Source: Pycnopodia helianthoides
Lineage: Eukaryota; Echinodermata; Asteroidea; Forcipulatida; Asteriidae
Length of the DNA stretch: 64,000 bases
Assembly (NCBI GenBank): GCA_032158295.1
Contig: CM063245.1
Coordinates: 4,450,700 to 4,514,699, forward strand
Direction: 5' to 3'
Shown here: positions 63,621-64,000 of the stretch, piece by piece
How the letters are laid out: the number at the start of each line of letters is the position of its first letter
Position numbering within the stretch: the first letter of the stretch is position 1
The notes under the pieces: model-generated
Told to the model about the DNA's origin: nothing
What the model saw: the letters and a program-made list of their open reading frames with translations, nothing else
The model's database searches: none
Made by a program: the position numbers and the translations under genes

Positions 63621-64000
63621 GCAGTAACAGTTATGCCCAAGAAAATCTAAAGTTTGAGCCCAGTGTTACACTATTCAGGATGTTAACACAACCACCTTGA
63701 CCATCTAAAACACTGCCCTGTACAAAACCTTGTTTATAATTCTTGAGACCGTTGTTACCTAGTCTATAAATTACAATTGCAACCCAAAATCCTAAATGTT
63801 GGACATCTTTGCATATCACTGTAAATAGTTTCATTTAAAGTTTAAAAAAAATAGCTATAATAATTTGTTTTCTTTGAACATTTATTCTTTATTATATTTT
63901 ATAAAATATTTTTCGTTCGCATCATGAGCTTTGTAAAACCTGCTTTTAGTTACTTTTCTGAACAGTAACTCTAACTTGTTACTTAAGATAAGTCATTTTA

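Larger units (their letters stand above)
57486..64000. other. Gene-free 3' region with interspersed repeats
   Basis: I recognise no coding exon on either strand. It holds foldback elements (57879-58066, 59453-59657, 60248-60435, 62802-62946), a duplicated segment (58587-59162), SINEs (61301-61660, 62015-62130) and a cluster of short repeats (63180-63620). The longest ORFs are under 100 codons, low-complexity or without motifs. Confidence 0.6.

Overview
This window is animal nuclear DNA. It has spliced genes with GT-AG (and two GC-AG) introns, long introns, about 40% GC, and dense short interspersed elements and foldback elements. The protein-level similarity and the repeat families (tRNA-Leu-derived SINEs, foldback units starting GGGCCCAATTTCATAGAGC) suggest an echinoderm, most likely a sea star. 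The species assignment is inference, not something the sequence proves.

Three genes are supported. (1) 206-31139, + strand: the 3' 24 exons (about 10.75 kb coding, about 3,580 residues) of a polycystin-1-type receptor/channel. It encodes a WSC domain, about 15 PKD/Ig-like repeats, a REJ module, a GAIN/GPS autoproteolysis site, a PLAT domain, eleven membrane spans with a polycystin loop, and a short possible coiled-coil tail. Its first exons lie upstream of the window. (2) 35502-47327, - strand: ECHS1, mitochondrial short-chain enoyl-CoA hydratase, complete in 7 coding exons (307 residues). (3) 47877-56650, + strand: WDR45B/WIPI3, a PI3P-binding beta-propeller of autophagy, complete in 9 exons (344 residues after allowing for two single-base frame breaks). 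The polycystin gene and ECHS1 are convergent. ECHS1 and WDR45B are head to head with 549 bp between start codons, a likely shared promoter carrying a perfect TCTCGCGAGA box.

Layout: 1-205 intron; 206-31139 polycystin gene; 31140-35501 convergent intergenic DNA with SINEs and foldback repeats; 35502-47327 ECHS1, whose introns hold an 896-bp inverted-repeat transposon with an 8-bp target duplication; 47328-47876 bidirectional promoter; 47877-56650 WDR45B with an 18-bp minisatellite in intron 4; 56651-64000 WDR45B 3' flank with SINEs, foldback elements and duplicated segments, and no recognisable gene.

Points of most interest: exon lengths and conserved reading frames show four apparent small indels, in polycystin exons 12 and 14 and WDR45B exons 3 and 5, which look like assembly errors. 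There are two consensus GC-AG introns and a 24-nt microexon in the polycystin gene. A LINE 3' fragment shares its GCGCTATATAA-type tail with local SINEs. Two foldback transposons have intact target-site duplications. I found no previously undescribed gene system.
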